This document shows, in pieces, positions 33,599 through 41,993 of a stretch of DNA of 64,000 nucleotides. Position 1 is the stretch's first letter, and each line of letters opens with the position of its first letter. The notes beneath the pieces are model-generated. The model was not told the origin of the DNA and ran no database searches. It saw nothing but the letters and a program-made list of their open reading frames with translations. Source of the stretch: Paraburkholderia panacisoli (lineage in GTDB: Bacteria; Pseudomonadota; Gammaproteobacteria; Burkholderiales; Burkholderiaceae); NCBI RefSeq assembly GCF_008369935.1, contig NZ_VTUZ01000017.1, positions 1 through 64,000 of the forward strand, read 5' to 3'. A program made the position numbers and the translations under genes.

Positions 33599-34423
33599 AT
33601 GAATCAGCGCCCCGTTGCTCACTCGCAGACCCGCCGCGTGTTCGCCACGCTCGCCGCCGCGCTCGCCTTCACCGGCGCCGGCGCACTCTGCGCATTGCCG
33701 TCGGCCGCGCATGCCGATGCGCTCGACAACATCGCGAAGTCGGGCACGGTGCGCATCGGCGTGTTCGAGGACTATCCGCCGTTCGGCTCGATCGGTCCGG
33801 ACATGAAGCCGATGGGCTACGACATCGACGTCGCCAACCTGATCGGCAAGACGCTCAACGCGAAGGTCGAACTCGTGCAGGTCACGGGCGACAACCGCAT
33901 GGCCTACCTCGCCGACCACAAGGCGGACATGCTGCTGTCGGTCGGCCAGACGCCGGAGCGCGAAAAGGTGATCGATTTCTCGCAGCCCTACGCGCCCTAC
34001 TACCTCGCCGTGTTCGGTCCGAAGTCGCTGCCCGTGAAGAACGCCGCCGACCTCGCCGGCAAGTCGATCTCGGTCGCGCGCGGCACGCTGGAAGACCTGA
34101 GCGTCACGAAGATCGCGCCGCCCTCGGCCAACATCAAACGTTTCGACGATCCGAACGGCGCAATTTCGGCGTTTCTTTCTGGTCAGGTACAGTTGATGGT
34201 AGTCGGCAACGACGTCGGCGCCACGATTCTCGCGCGTCATCCGGCCAACGATCCGGAGCAGAAGTTCTCGCTGTTCAGCTCGCCTGATCACGTCGGCCTG
34301 AACAAGAACGAGCCGCGCCTGAAACAGAAAGTCGACGAAACGATTGCCAAGGCCCGCAAGGACGGCACGATGAACGCGATCTCGCAGAAATGGCTGCGCG
34401 CGCCGCTGCCCGCGGATCTTTGA
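33599..34423 (+). CDS. amino-acid ABC transporter substrate-binding protein
   Basis: The 274-residue periplasmic protein has a signal peptide ending AAHA (about residue 40) and belongs to the family 3 (polar amino acid) solute-binding proteins: VRIGVFEDYPPFGSI, MGYDIDVANLIGKTL and the ligand-contact region ERKEKVIDFS-like (PEREKVIDFSQPY). AGAGG lies 7 bp before the ATG at 33599. It starts 68 bp after the PotA-type gene on the same strand and is probably co-transcribed. Confidence 0.93.
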   Translation: MNQRPVAHSQTRRVFATLAAALAFTGAGALCALPSAAHADALDNIAKSGTVRIGVFEDYPPFGSIGPDMKPMGYDIDVANLIGKTLNAKVELVQVTGDNRMAYLADHKADMLLSVGQTPEREKVIDFSQPYAPYYLAVFGPKSLPVKNAADLAGKSISVARGTLEDLSVTKIAPPSANIKRFDDPNGAISAFLSGQVQLMVVGNDVGATILARHPANDPEQKFSLFSSPDHVGLNKNEPRLKQKVDETIAKARKDGTMNAISQKWLRAPLPADL

Positions 34424-34464
34424 TTTTTTCGCACGGAGTTTGACCTTACGATGAGCGCGACGCC

Positions 34465-35211
34465 ATGACCTATGCGTTCGATTTCAGCGGCTTCGGCCTC
34501 TATGCGGGGATGCTCGTGCGCGGCGCCGCCGTGACCCTCGGGCTCACCGCGGTCTCCACGGTGCTCGGCGGCCTCGTCGGAATCGGCGGCGCGAGCATCG
34601 CGGTGGCCGGGCCGAAATGGGCGCGCTGGGTGGTGGCGAGCTACGTGGAGCTGATCCGCAACACGCCGTTCATCGTGCAGCTGTTCTTCGTGTTCTTCGG
34701 CTTGCCGAGCCTCGGCATCCATATCGACGAAATCCAGGCCGCGATTCTTGCGATGACCGTCAACCTCGGCGCGTACGCGATCGAGATCGTGCGCGCCGGC
34801 ATCGATTCGATTCCGCGCGGCCAGGTCCAGGCGGCGCAGGCGCTCGGCCTGCATGGGCGGCAGGTGTTCCGCCACGTCGTGCTGCCGCAGGCGATCGCCA
34901 ACGTGTTTCCCGCGCTGTTGAGCCAGGTGTTGATCGTCATGCTCGGCTCGGCGGTGGTGTCGCAGATCTCGGTGCCCGATCTGACCTATGCGGCCAACTT
35001 CATCCAGTCGCGCAACTTCCGCTCGTTCGAGAGTTACGTGATCATCACCGCGACCTATCTGCTGATGTCGATCGTGTTGCGGCAGATCCTCAACCGCTTC
35101 GGGCGCGGCCTGTTCGCGGGCCGTGTCGCGCGCGGCAACGACAGCGCGCCGCGCAACTGGCGCAGCCGCCTGATGTGGCGCGGCGCGCGCACCCTGCCGA
35201 CGGAGCGCTGA
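34465..35211 (+). CDS. amino-acid ABC transporter permease (HisM/GlnP type)
   Basis: The 248-residue membrane protein carries the family segment VELIRNTPFIVQLFFVFFGLP, with five helices and the EAA-like loop QVQAAQALGLHGRQVFRHVVLP. Its start overlaps a six-codon open frame (ATG at 34451 to TGA at 34466-34468) which has the better ribosome binding site (GGAG), so translation may be coupled. It pairs with the permease encoded directly after it. Confidence 0.93.
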   Translation: MTYAFDFSGFGLYAGMLVRGAAVTLGLTAVSTVLGGLVGIGGASIAVAGPKWARWVVASYVELIRNTPFIVQLFFVFFGLPSLGIHIDEIQAAILAMTVNLGAYAIEIVRAGIDSIPRGQVQAAQALGLHGRQVFRHVVLPQAIANVFPALLSQVLIVMLGSAVVSQISVPDLTYAANFIQSRNFRSFESYVIITATYLLMSIVLRQILNRFGRGLFAGRVARGNDSAPRNWRSRLMWRGARTLPTER

Positions 35212-35213
35212 TC

Positions 35214-35870
35214 ATGATCGAATTCACGCTGTGGGACATCGCCCGCAATCTGTTGCTCGCCGCCCGCTGGACGGTGCTGCTGTCGTTGATCGCGTTCGTC
35301 GGCGGCGGTGTGGTCGGGCTGCTGCTGCTCGCGATGCGCGTGTCGCCGATCGCGTGGCTGCGCCGCATCGTCGTGCTGTATGTGGAAGTGTTTCAGGGCA
35401 CGCCGCTCCTGATGCAGCTGTTTCTCGCGTTCTTCGGCTTGCCGTTGCTCGGCGTCGACGTGTCGCCATGGGTCGCGGCGGCCGTCACGTTGACGCTTTA
35501 TACGAGCGCGTATCTGGTCGACATCTGGCGCGGCTGCGTCGAAGCGGTGCCGCGCGGCCAGTGGGCCGCGGGCGCGAGCCTCGGCATGACGTTCAGCCAG
35601 CAGTTGCGCTACATCGTGTGGCCGCAGGCGCTGAAGATCGCCGTCGCGCCGACGGTCGGCTTTCTCGTGCAGGTGGTCAAAAGCACGGCGCTCGCGTCGA
35701 TCATCGGCTTCACCGAACTGACCAAGACCGGCACGATGATCACCAACGCCGCGTTCCGGCCGTTTCCGATCTACGGGATGGTTGCAATGATCTACTTCGC
35801 GATGTGCTTCCCGTTGACGTGGTACGCGCGCGTGCTCGAAAAGCGGCAGAAGGTCGGGCAGCATCGCTGA
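35214..35870 (+). CDS. amino-acid ABC transporter permease (HisQ/GlnP type)
   Basis: The 218-residue membrane protein has VEVFQGTPLLMQLFLAFFGLP and the loop EAVPRGQWAAGASLGMTFSQ. It begins 2 bp after the previous stop, so the two permeases form a heterodimer. A strong terminator follows 47 bp after the stop. No HisP/GlnQ-type ATPase gene follows, so the set lacks its own ATPase. Confidence 0.93.
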   Translation: MIEFTLWDIARNLLLAARWTVLLSLIAFVGGGVVGLLLLAMRVSPIAWLRRIVVLYVEVFQGTPLLMQLFLAFFGLPLLGVDVSPWVAAAVTLTLYTSAYLVDIWRGCVEAVPRGQWAAGASLGMTFSQQLRYIVWPQALKIAVAPTVGFLVQVVKSTALASIIGFTELTKTGTMITNAAFRPFPIYGMVAMIYFAMCFPLTWYARVLEKRQKVGQHR

Positions 35871-35917
35871 AGACATGGCGTGCGCGAGTTGTCCTCGGCA
35901 CGCGCATCTGTAGAAGA

Positions 35918-35952
35918 GCGGCGACCGTGTTGTGCACGGTTGCCGCTTTTTT
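35918..35952 (+). terminator. Rho-independent terminator of the ABC operon
   Basis: GCGGC-G-ACCGTG pairs with CACGGT-T-GCCGC (11 pairs plus one G-T) around a 5-nt loop and is followed by six Ts. It closes the unit running from 29419 to 35870. Confidence 0.9.
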
Positions 35953-35998
35953 CGCGCCTTTTGGCACTGCCCGACAGCGCTGCACTAACGCCTGACGC

Positions 35999-37288
35999 CT
36001 AACGCGCCGCCTGCGTCGACTTGCGCAGCTTCGCCACGTCAGCCGCCGTGACCGCCGGTGCGCCGTTGTTCCAGCCGGCCCGCACGAAGGTGAGCACGTC
36101 GGCGATCTGCTGGTCGTCGAGCACCGGCGCGAACTTCGGCATCGGATAAGGCGCAGGCACGCCGCCGACCACGAGGTCCTCCGTGCCGTTCAGCGTGACG
36201 TTGATCAACGACGACGGGTCCTTCTCCAGCACGTTCGGATTGCCGGCCAACGGCGCCAGCATCGGCGCGAAGCCACGGCCGTCGACGCCGTGACAGTGCA
36301 TGCAATAGGCCGTATAGACGCGTGCGCCGGCATCGTTCGCGGGACGGTTCAACGACACTTTGGTCGCCTGCGGATCGAACGTATAGGGCGGTGCGCCGCT
36401 GCCGCCCGCTGGCGGCATTGACTTCAGATACGTCGTCATCGCCGCGATGTCGGCGTCGCTCATGTGCTGCGTGCTGTTGTTGATCACACTGGTCATCGAG
36501 CCGAACGCCGACGCATGGCGATTCGCGCCGGTCTTCAGGAACGCCTGCAAGTCCTGATCGTTCCAGCGGCCCAGCCCGACATTGTGCGCGCCGGTCAGAT
36601 TCGCCGCGAACCAGCCGTCGAGCAGGCCGCCGGTGAGGAACGCGCTGCCGCTCTCATCGAGCGCCTTCTCCTGGAACGCGATGCCGCGCGGCGTATGGCA
36701 CGACCCGCAGTGTCCGAGCCCCTGAATCAGATACGCGCCGCGATTCCATGCGGCATCCTTGCCCGGCTTGTCCTGATACGCGCCCTTTTCCAGGAACGCC
36801 ATGTTCCAGAACTTCAGCGGCCAGCGCATGTTCAACGGCCATTTGATGTCCGGCTCGCGGTTCGCCTGCTGCACCGGCGCGACGCCGCTCATGAAAAACG
36901 CGTACAGCGCTTTCATGTCGTCGTCGGTGATCTTCGCGTAGGACGGATAGGGCATCGCCGGGTACAGGTTGTGGCCGTCCTTCGCGACGCCTTCGCGCAT
37001 CGCCTGCGCGAAGTCCTGCTCACTGTAGCCGCCGATGCCGGTGCGCGCATCGGGCGTGATGTTGGTGGTGTAGATCTGGCCCATCGGCGTATTCATCGGC
37101 AGGCCGCCCGCGAATGGCTTGCCCTTCGGCGCCGTGTGACAGGCGACGCAGTCGCCGAGCTTCGCCAGATACGCGCCACGTTGCACCAGCGCCTGGTCCG
37201 CCTGCGCGGCCGCATGTACCGGCGCTTGTCCGATGAACGGTAGCGCCACGCACAATGCCGCGCCGAAACCCTTCAGTGTGTTTTTCAT
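35999..37288 (-). CDS. tri-haem c-type cytochrome subunit of a molybdenum hydroxylase
   Basis: The 429-residue secreted protein has a signal peptide (about 1-27) and three CXXCH haem sites: CVACH at 47-51, CGSCH at 194-198 and CMHCH at 329-333. This three-domain form accepts electrons from periplasmic dehydrogenases (alcohol, gluconate or aldehyde type) and hands them to the respiratory chain. It is the third gene of the operon, after the 2Fe-2S and Mo subunits, with a 14-bp gap. GGGAG lies 8 bp before the ATG at 37286-37288. Confidence 0.93.
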   Translation of the reverse strand: MKNTLKGFGAALCVALPFIGQAPVHAAAQADQALVQRGAYLAKLGDCVACHTAPKGKPFAGGLPMNTPMGQIYTTNITPDARTGIGGYSEQDFAQAMREGVAKDGHNLYPAMPYPSYAKITDDDMKALYAFFMSGVAPVQQANREPDIKWPLNMRWPLKFWNMAFLEKGAYQDKPGKDAAWNRGAYLIQGLGHCGSCHTPRGIAFQEKALDESGSAFLTGGLLDGWFAANLTGAHNVGLGRWNDQDLQAFLKTGANRHASAFGSMTSVINNSTQHMSDADIAAMTTYLKSMPPAGGSGAPPYTFDPQATKVSLNRPANDAGARVYTAYCMHCHGVDGRGFAPMLAPLAGNPNVLEKDPSSLINVTLNGTEDLVVGGVPAPYPMPKFAPVLDDQQIADVLTFVRAGWNNGAPAVTAADVAKLRKSTQAAR

Positions 37289-37302
37289 GTCCCGGGCTCC
37301 CG

Positions 37303-39555
37303 TCACGCGGTTTTCAACTGGCTGCCGACCGGCAATTGCCGCAGCCGCTTGCCGGTGGCCGCGTAGATCGCGTTGGTCAACGCGGGCGCAAGCGCCGCCG
37401 TGCCGGGTTCGCCGATGCCGCCGGGCGCCTCGCTGCTCTTCACGATATGCACGTCGATCGGCGGCGTCTGATTGATGCGCAGCATCCGGTAGTCCGTGAA
37501 GTTGTTCTGCTCGACGCGGCCGTCCTTGATCGTGATCTCGCTGTAGAGCGCCGCCGTGATGCCGAAGATGATGCCGCCCTGCACCTGCGCTTCGATCGTG
37601 TTCGGATTGACCACCATCCCGCAGTCGACCGCGCATACGACGCGCTTGACCGCGACCTCGCCCTGATCGACCGCGACCTCGACGACGATCGCGAAGAAGC
37701 TGCCGAATGCGTGCATCACCGATACGCCGCGCCCTTGTCCGTTCGGCAACGCGTTGCCCCAGTTCGCGGCCTGCGTGGCGGTGTTCAGCACATTCAGCGC
37801 GCGCGGGGTTTTCCCCAGCAGGTCCTGCCGGTATTTCACCGGGTCGATCTTCGCCTGCGCGGCGAGTTCGTCGACGAAGCTCTCCACCACGAAGGTGCCG
37901 CGTGTCGGCCCCACCCCGCGCCAGAATGCGGTGGGCACCGCATGCGGTTCCTGGCGCACGTAGTCGATCAACTGGTTCGGCAGATCGTATGGCAGGTCCG
38001 AGGCCACTTCGACGGCGTCGGGGTCGAGCCCGTTCTTGAACGCGGGCGGCGCGAAGCGCGCCAGGATCGACGAACCGACGATCCGATGCTGCCACGCGAC
38101 CGGCTTGCCGTTCGCGTCGAGCCCGGCGGAAATCCGGTCGTAGTAGTACGGCCGGTACATGTCGTGCTGGATGTCTTCCTCGCGCGTCCACACCACTTTC
38201 ACCGGTGTCGACACCTGCTTGCCGACCTTGACCGCCTGCGTGACCATGTCGAATTCGAGCCGCCGGCCGAAACCGCCGCCGATCAGATGGTTATGCACGA
38301 CGATCTTTTCGGCGGGCAGGCCCGTGACCGCCACTGCTGCATCCACCACACGCGTCGGCACTTGCGAGCCGAGCCATATCTCGCAACCGTCGGCGCGCAC
38401 GTGCACCGTGCAGTTGACCGGCTCCATCGTCGCGTGCGCGAGGAACGGCTGCTGATATACGGCGTCCACGCGCGACTTCGCGTTTGCAAACGCCTGGCCG
38501 ACGTCGCCTTCCTTGCGCGCGACCGCGCCGTTACGCTGCGAAGCACGGGCGAGGTCGTCGACGATCTGCTGCATCGAAAGGTTCGCGCCCGCGCCTTCGT
38601 TCCATTTGATGTCGAGCGCCTGCACGCCGCGCTTCGCGGCCCACGTGTGGTCGCCGATCACCGCGACCGCGTTGTCGAGCTTGACGACCTGGCGCACGCC
38701 GGGGATCTTCTTCGCGTGGGTATCGTCGACGCTCGCGAGCGTGCCGCCGAACACCGGGCAATTCGCGATCGCCGCGTAGACCATCCCGGGCACGCGCACA
38801 TCCAGTCCGAATAGCGCGGTGCCGTCCACTTTCTCCGGAGAATCGAGGCGTTTCACCGGCGTGCCGATCAGTTTGAAATCTTTTGGGTCCTTCAGCGGCA
38901 CGTTCTGCGGCGCGGGCAGCGTGGCCGCGGCCTCCACCAGTTGACCGTAGCCGATGCTGCGATTGCTGGCCGCGTGGATCACCTGCCCTGCCTGCGCATG
39001 ACAGCTCGCCGGATCGACCTGCCATTGCTGCGCGGCCGCGTTGACCAGCATGATGCGAGCGGTGGCGCCGGCGCGGCGCATCGGCTCCCATGCAAAGCGG
39101 ATCGATGTCGACCCGCCGGTCAGCTGACCGCCGAGCAGCGGGTCCATGAAGAGCTTTTCGTTGGGCGGCGCGTGGTCGAGCGTGACCGCGTCGAGCGGCA
39201 CTTCGAGCTCTTCGGCGATCAGCATCGGGATCGACGTATAGACGCCCTGGCCCATCTCGACTTTCGGAATCACCAGCGTGACCTTGCTCGCGGTGTCGAT
39301 CTGGATGAACGCGTTCGGCGCGAACACGCCGCTTTGCGGCGCTTCCACCGCGTCGCCGCCGATCACCGATTTGCCGGCCTTCTGATCCTGGCTCGCGGCC
39401 GGCATGCTGAAGCCGAGCAGCAAGCCCCCGCCGGCTGCCGCGCCGACCGTCACGCTGAATTTCAGAAAGGCGCGGCGCGAAAGGGTGCCCGCGCCGCCAA
39501 CGCCCTCTTTCGACGGCTGCGCGCCGTTCTGTGCATCGAGCAGTCCCTGGGACAT
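37303..39555 (-). CDS. xanthine dehydrogenase-family molybdenum subunit (isoquinoline/aldehyde oxidoreductase type)
   Basis: The 750-residue catalytic subunit starts with a Tat signal (SRRAFLKF, Arg27-Arg28). It has the duplicated Mo-binding architecture of the isoquinoline 1-oxidoreductase beta group, including GGGFGRR near the pterin and EAPGGIGEPGT with the catalytic Glu near the C-terminus. Members hydroxylate aldehydes or N-heterocycles in the periplasm. The small subunit has no signal of its own and is presumably co-exported. The start at 39555 has AGGGAG 7 bp upstream. No FAD subunit is encoded, and the cytochrome takes over electron transfer. Confidence 0.93.
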   Translation of the reverse strand: MSQGLLDAQNGAQPSKEGVGGAGTLSRRAFLKFSVTVGAAAGGGLLLGFSMPAASQDQKAGKSVIGGDAVEAPQSGVFAPNAFIQIDTASKVTLVIPKVEMGQGVYTSIPMLIAEELEVPLDAVTLDHAPPNEKLFMDPLLGGQLTGGSTSIRFAWEPMRRAGATARIMLVNAAAQQWQVDPASCHAQAGQVIHAASNRSIGYGQLVEAAATLPAPQNVPLKDPKDFKLIGTPVKRLDSPEKVDGTALFGLDVRVPGMVYAAIANCPVFGGTLASVDDTHAKKIPGVRQVVKLDNAVAVIGDHTWAAKRGVQALDIKWNEGAGANLSMQQIVDDLARASQRNGAVARKEGDVGQAFANAKSRVDAVYQQPFLAHATMEPVNCTVHVRADGCEIWLGSQVPTRVVDAAVAVTGLPAEKIVVHNHLIGGGFGRRLEFDMVTQAVKVGKQVSTPVKVVWTREEDIQHDMYRPYYYDRISAGLDANGKPVAWQHRIVGSSILARFAPPAFKNGLDPDAVEVASDLPYDLPNQLIDYVRQEPHAVPTAFWRGVGPTRGTFVVESFVDELAAQAKIDPVKYRQDLLGKTPRALNVLNTATQAANWGNALPNGQGRGVSVMHAFGSFFAIVVEVAVDQGEVAVKRVVCAVDCGMVVNPNTIEAQVQGGIIFGITAALYSEITIKDGRVEQNNFTDYRMLRINQTPPIDVHIVKSSEAPGGIGEPGTAALAPALTNAIYAATGKRLRQLPVGSQLKTA

Positions 39556-39556
39556 G

Positions 39557-40012
39557 TCAGACTCCCTTCGCGGCTTGCCTGATCGCCGCGCGGATCCGGT
39601 TGTACGTCCCACAGCGGCAGATGTTGCCGGCCATCGCGGCGTCGATATCCGCATCGGTGGGATTGGGGTTGCCAGCGAGCAGCGATGCCGCCGACATCAC
39701 CTGCCCCGACTGACAGTAGCCGCATTGCACGACATCCAGTTCACGCCAGGCCTGCTGCACCTTCTGCCCCGCGGGCGTGCTGCCGACCGCTTCGATCGTG
39801 ATGACTTTCCTGTCGCCGACCGCCGCCGCCGGGAACACGCACGAGCGCACCGCGACGCCATCGAGATGCACGGTGCATGCGCCGCATTGAGCGATGCCGC
39901 AACCGAACTTGGTGCCGGTCAGGCCGACGAGATCGCGCAACACCCACAACAGAGGCATGTCGGGCGGCGCGTCGACGGTATGGGTCTGACCGTTGATGTT
40001 GAGCGTTGTCAT
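39557..40012 (-). CDS. (2Fe-2S)-binding subunit of the molybdenum hydroxylase
   Basis: The 151-residue protein has two [2Fe-2S] sites. The plant-type one uses C38, C43, C46 and C58, and the helical one uses C97, C100, C132 and C134 (QCGYCQSGQ and ICRCGTY). It links the Mo centre to the cytochrome c subunit. It is first in the operon and is separated from the Mo subunit by one base pair. The 357 bp upstream, to 40369, contain the promoters of this operon and of the divergent gene; nothing else is seen there. Confidence 0.95.
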   Translation of the reverse strand: MTTLNINGQTHTVDAPPDMPLLWVLRDLVGLTGTKFGCGIAQCGACTVHLDGVAVRSCVFPAAAVGDRKVITIEAVGSTPAGQKVQQAWRELDVVQCGYCQSGQVMSAASLLAGNPNPTDADIDAAMAGNICRCGTYNRIRAAIRQAAKGV

Positions 40013-40369
40013 AAGCGGCTCCGGGTGGGACTTATTGTTGGTGACGCTGTTTAGGCAGAGCAGTCGAACAGGAATGGAAAAACACGCTGTGTTTGTTCGA
40101 CTTGGCAAACTAATCCGCGATGCGCTTGGACTGCGGTTGCGACGGCGCATGATGCGCGGCGTGCATGTGCCGAAAGTGACCGGCAAATTGTAGCCGTGGA
40201 AAAAGAAGTTTGCCGTGAAGGGGCGCGCGGCCGGTTCGCGCGACAACCGCTGCCGCCGCCTGCCTCACGCGACGTTCAAACGGAATTCGATTCATGCGTT
40301 ACCATCGCCGCATCAACGCGAGCCGATTGCCCGGCTCGACCCGGCCCGACACTCCGAAGGAGCAGCACG

Positions 40370-40768
40370 ATGAACGACCAGCAATGCACTCAATTCCTGT
40401 CGGACATTCGCCGGCCGTTGCTGGCGCTGCACAAGGCCATCCTCGATCACGAACGCGCGATGTATGAAAAAGAGTTCGGTCCGGTGACGCCCGCCGCTTT
40501 TTTGCAGGTGCTGATCAACGGTTCGGGTTTCCGCTGGCTCACGCCGCTTTCGACGGTCATTGCGAGCGTCGACGAAATCCTCGACGACAAGGAAGCCGAC
40601 GCCGCCGACCGGCTCGCCGCAGCCGAAGCCGTCACCGGTCTCTTCTCGTCCGATCTGCCGGACAATATGTTTCTGCCGCGCTATCTGCCGTTGTTGCAGG
40701 CCGACCCGGCGATCCTGCATCAGCACGGCCAGGTGTCGCAACTGTTGCGCGGCGTTCAGAAGAAGTAA
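40370..40768 (+). CDS. conserved hypothetical protein
   Basis: The 132-residue, mostly helical soluble protein begins MNDQQCTQFLSDIRRPLLAL, with internal ALHKAILDHERAMYEKEFGPVTP and a Leu-rich end. AAGGAG lies 8 bp before ATG 40370. I recall no named domain. The gene is divergent from the molybdenum hydroxylase operon. A GC-rich imperfect hairpin at 40774-40802, just after the stop, could end its transcript. Confidence 0.75.
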   Translation: MNDQQCTQFLSDIRRPLLALHKAILDHERAMYEKEFGPVTPAAFLQVLINGSGFRWLTPLSTVIASVDEILDDKEADAADRLAAAEAVTGLFSSDLPDNMFLPRYLPLLQADPAILHQHGQVSQLLRGVQKK

Positions 40769-41145
40769 GTGGCGAGCGCGGCGGTGCTTGCGCCGCCCGC
40801 TCCCGGATTTCCTCACCGTTCAGATCGCAGGATTCTGAGCGACCGGGCAACGCTCTTCAAACACTGCACTCGCTTGCGGCCGCTCGATTACCAGGCTTGT
40901 CTGCGGTAGACGACATAAAAAACACCGTATTTCAGGCCAATTTATCTTCGACTCGCAACAGTGCGGGTTACGCGCGCCATCGAGCCGCGCATTCAAGCGC
41001 CCCGTTTCCGAATTTGCCTGGTTTTGCTGACTAAAACAAAGGTGAGCTTCTGCGGGAGAGGTTGCATGCCGCTCGAACACCGCCTACGAAAAGCCGCGCA
41101 GCACGCAACGCGCGGCCCTGTTAAGGTAAGCGGACTTCATTGCGA
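40769..41145. other. intergenic region
   Basis: After the hairpin at 40774-40802 this 377-bp stretch has no supported gene. It holds the promoter of the following hydrolase. No repeat is seen. Confidence 0.5.
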
Positions 41146-41976
41146 ATGCTCACCGCCATGCAAGCCTGGCCGCTCCCCGAAAGCTATACGTTCCGCGATC
41201 AAACCGTGCGCTACAAGGTGACCGGCACGGGTCCGCCGCTGGTGCTGGTTCACGGCACACCGTTCTCTTCGTATGTGTGGCATCGGATCGCCGCGCATCT
41301 CGCGCCAGTGCGCACCGTGTATTACTACGACCTGCTCGGCTACGGCCAGTCGGAGCAGCGCGACGGACAGGATGTTTCGCTCGGCATTCAGAATGTGCTG
41401 CTCGCGGAACTGCTGGCGCACTGGAAACTGGCGAGCCCGGATGTCATCGCGCATGACTTCGGCGGCGCGACCTCGTTACGCGCGCATCTGCTCGACGGCT
41501 GCGAGTACCGCAGTCTCACGCTGATCGATCCGGTGGCGCTCGCGCCATGGGGCTCGCCATTCGTGCGGCATGTGCGCGAACACGGCGACGCGTTTGCCGG
41601 ACTGCCGCCTTATATTCACGACGCGGTGGTGAAAGCGTATGTGCGCGGCGCGATCGCCCGCGAGATTGCGGATGCCGAGCTTGCGCCGTACGTGGCACCC
41701 TGGCTTGGCGCCGCCGGACAAGCCGCGTTCTATAGGCAAATCGCGCAGATGGACCAGCGCTACACCGACGAGGTTCAGGCGCGCTACCCGCACCTGCGCT
41801 GCCCGGTGCAGATTTTGTGGGGCGAACAGGATCAGTGGATTCCGCTCGAACGCGGCCGAGAGCTGGCTGCCGCGATTCCCGCAGCGCGCTTTCAGGCGGT
41901 GCCGAACGCCGGCCATCTGATGCAGGAAGACGCGCCGGAAGCGATCGTCGCCGCGGCGCTGCGGTGGTTCGATTGA
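41146..41976 (+). CDS. alpha/beta hydrolase (haloalkane dehalogenase-like subgroup)
   Basis: This 276-residue enzyme has the oxyanion HGTPF segment, the nucleophile elbow AHDFGGA with Asp, an acidic residue in ILWGEQDQWIP and the catalytic His in NAGHLMQED. An Asp nucleophile points to the dehalogenase/epoxide hydrolase branch, but many members are esterases of unknown substrate. Start codons at 41146 and 41158 are both possible; neither has a strong ribosome binding site. It is convergent with the NlpD-like gene, 17 bp apart. Confidence 0.88.
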   Translation: MLTAMQAWPLPESYTFRDQTVRYKVTGTGPPLVLVHGTPFSSYVWHRIAAHLAPVRTVYYYDLLGYGQSEQRDGQDVSLGIQNVLLAELLAHWKLASPDVIAHDFGGATSLRAHLLDGCEYRSLTLIDPVALAPWGSPFVRHVREHGDAFAGLPPYIHDAVVKAYVRGAIAREIADAELAPYVAPWLGAAGQAAFYRQIAQMDQRYTDEVQARYPHLRCPVQILWGEQDQWIPLERGRELAAAIPAARFQAVPNAGHLMQEDAPEAIVAAALRWFD

Positions 41977-41993
41977 CGGCGGACGGTGCGTGA

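Noticed and set aside
37255..38814. 519-codon plus-strand frame over the molybdenum subunit
   Set aside because: Antisense shadow, Arg/His-rich, no recognisable domain.
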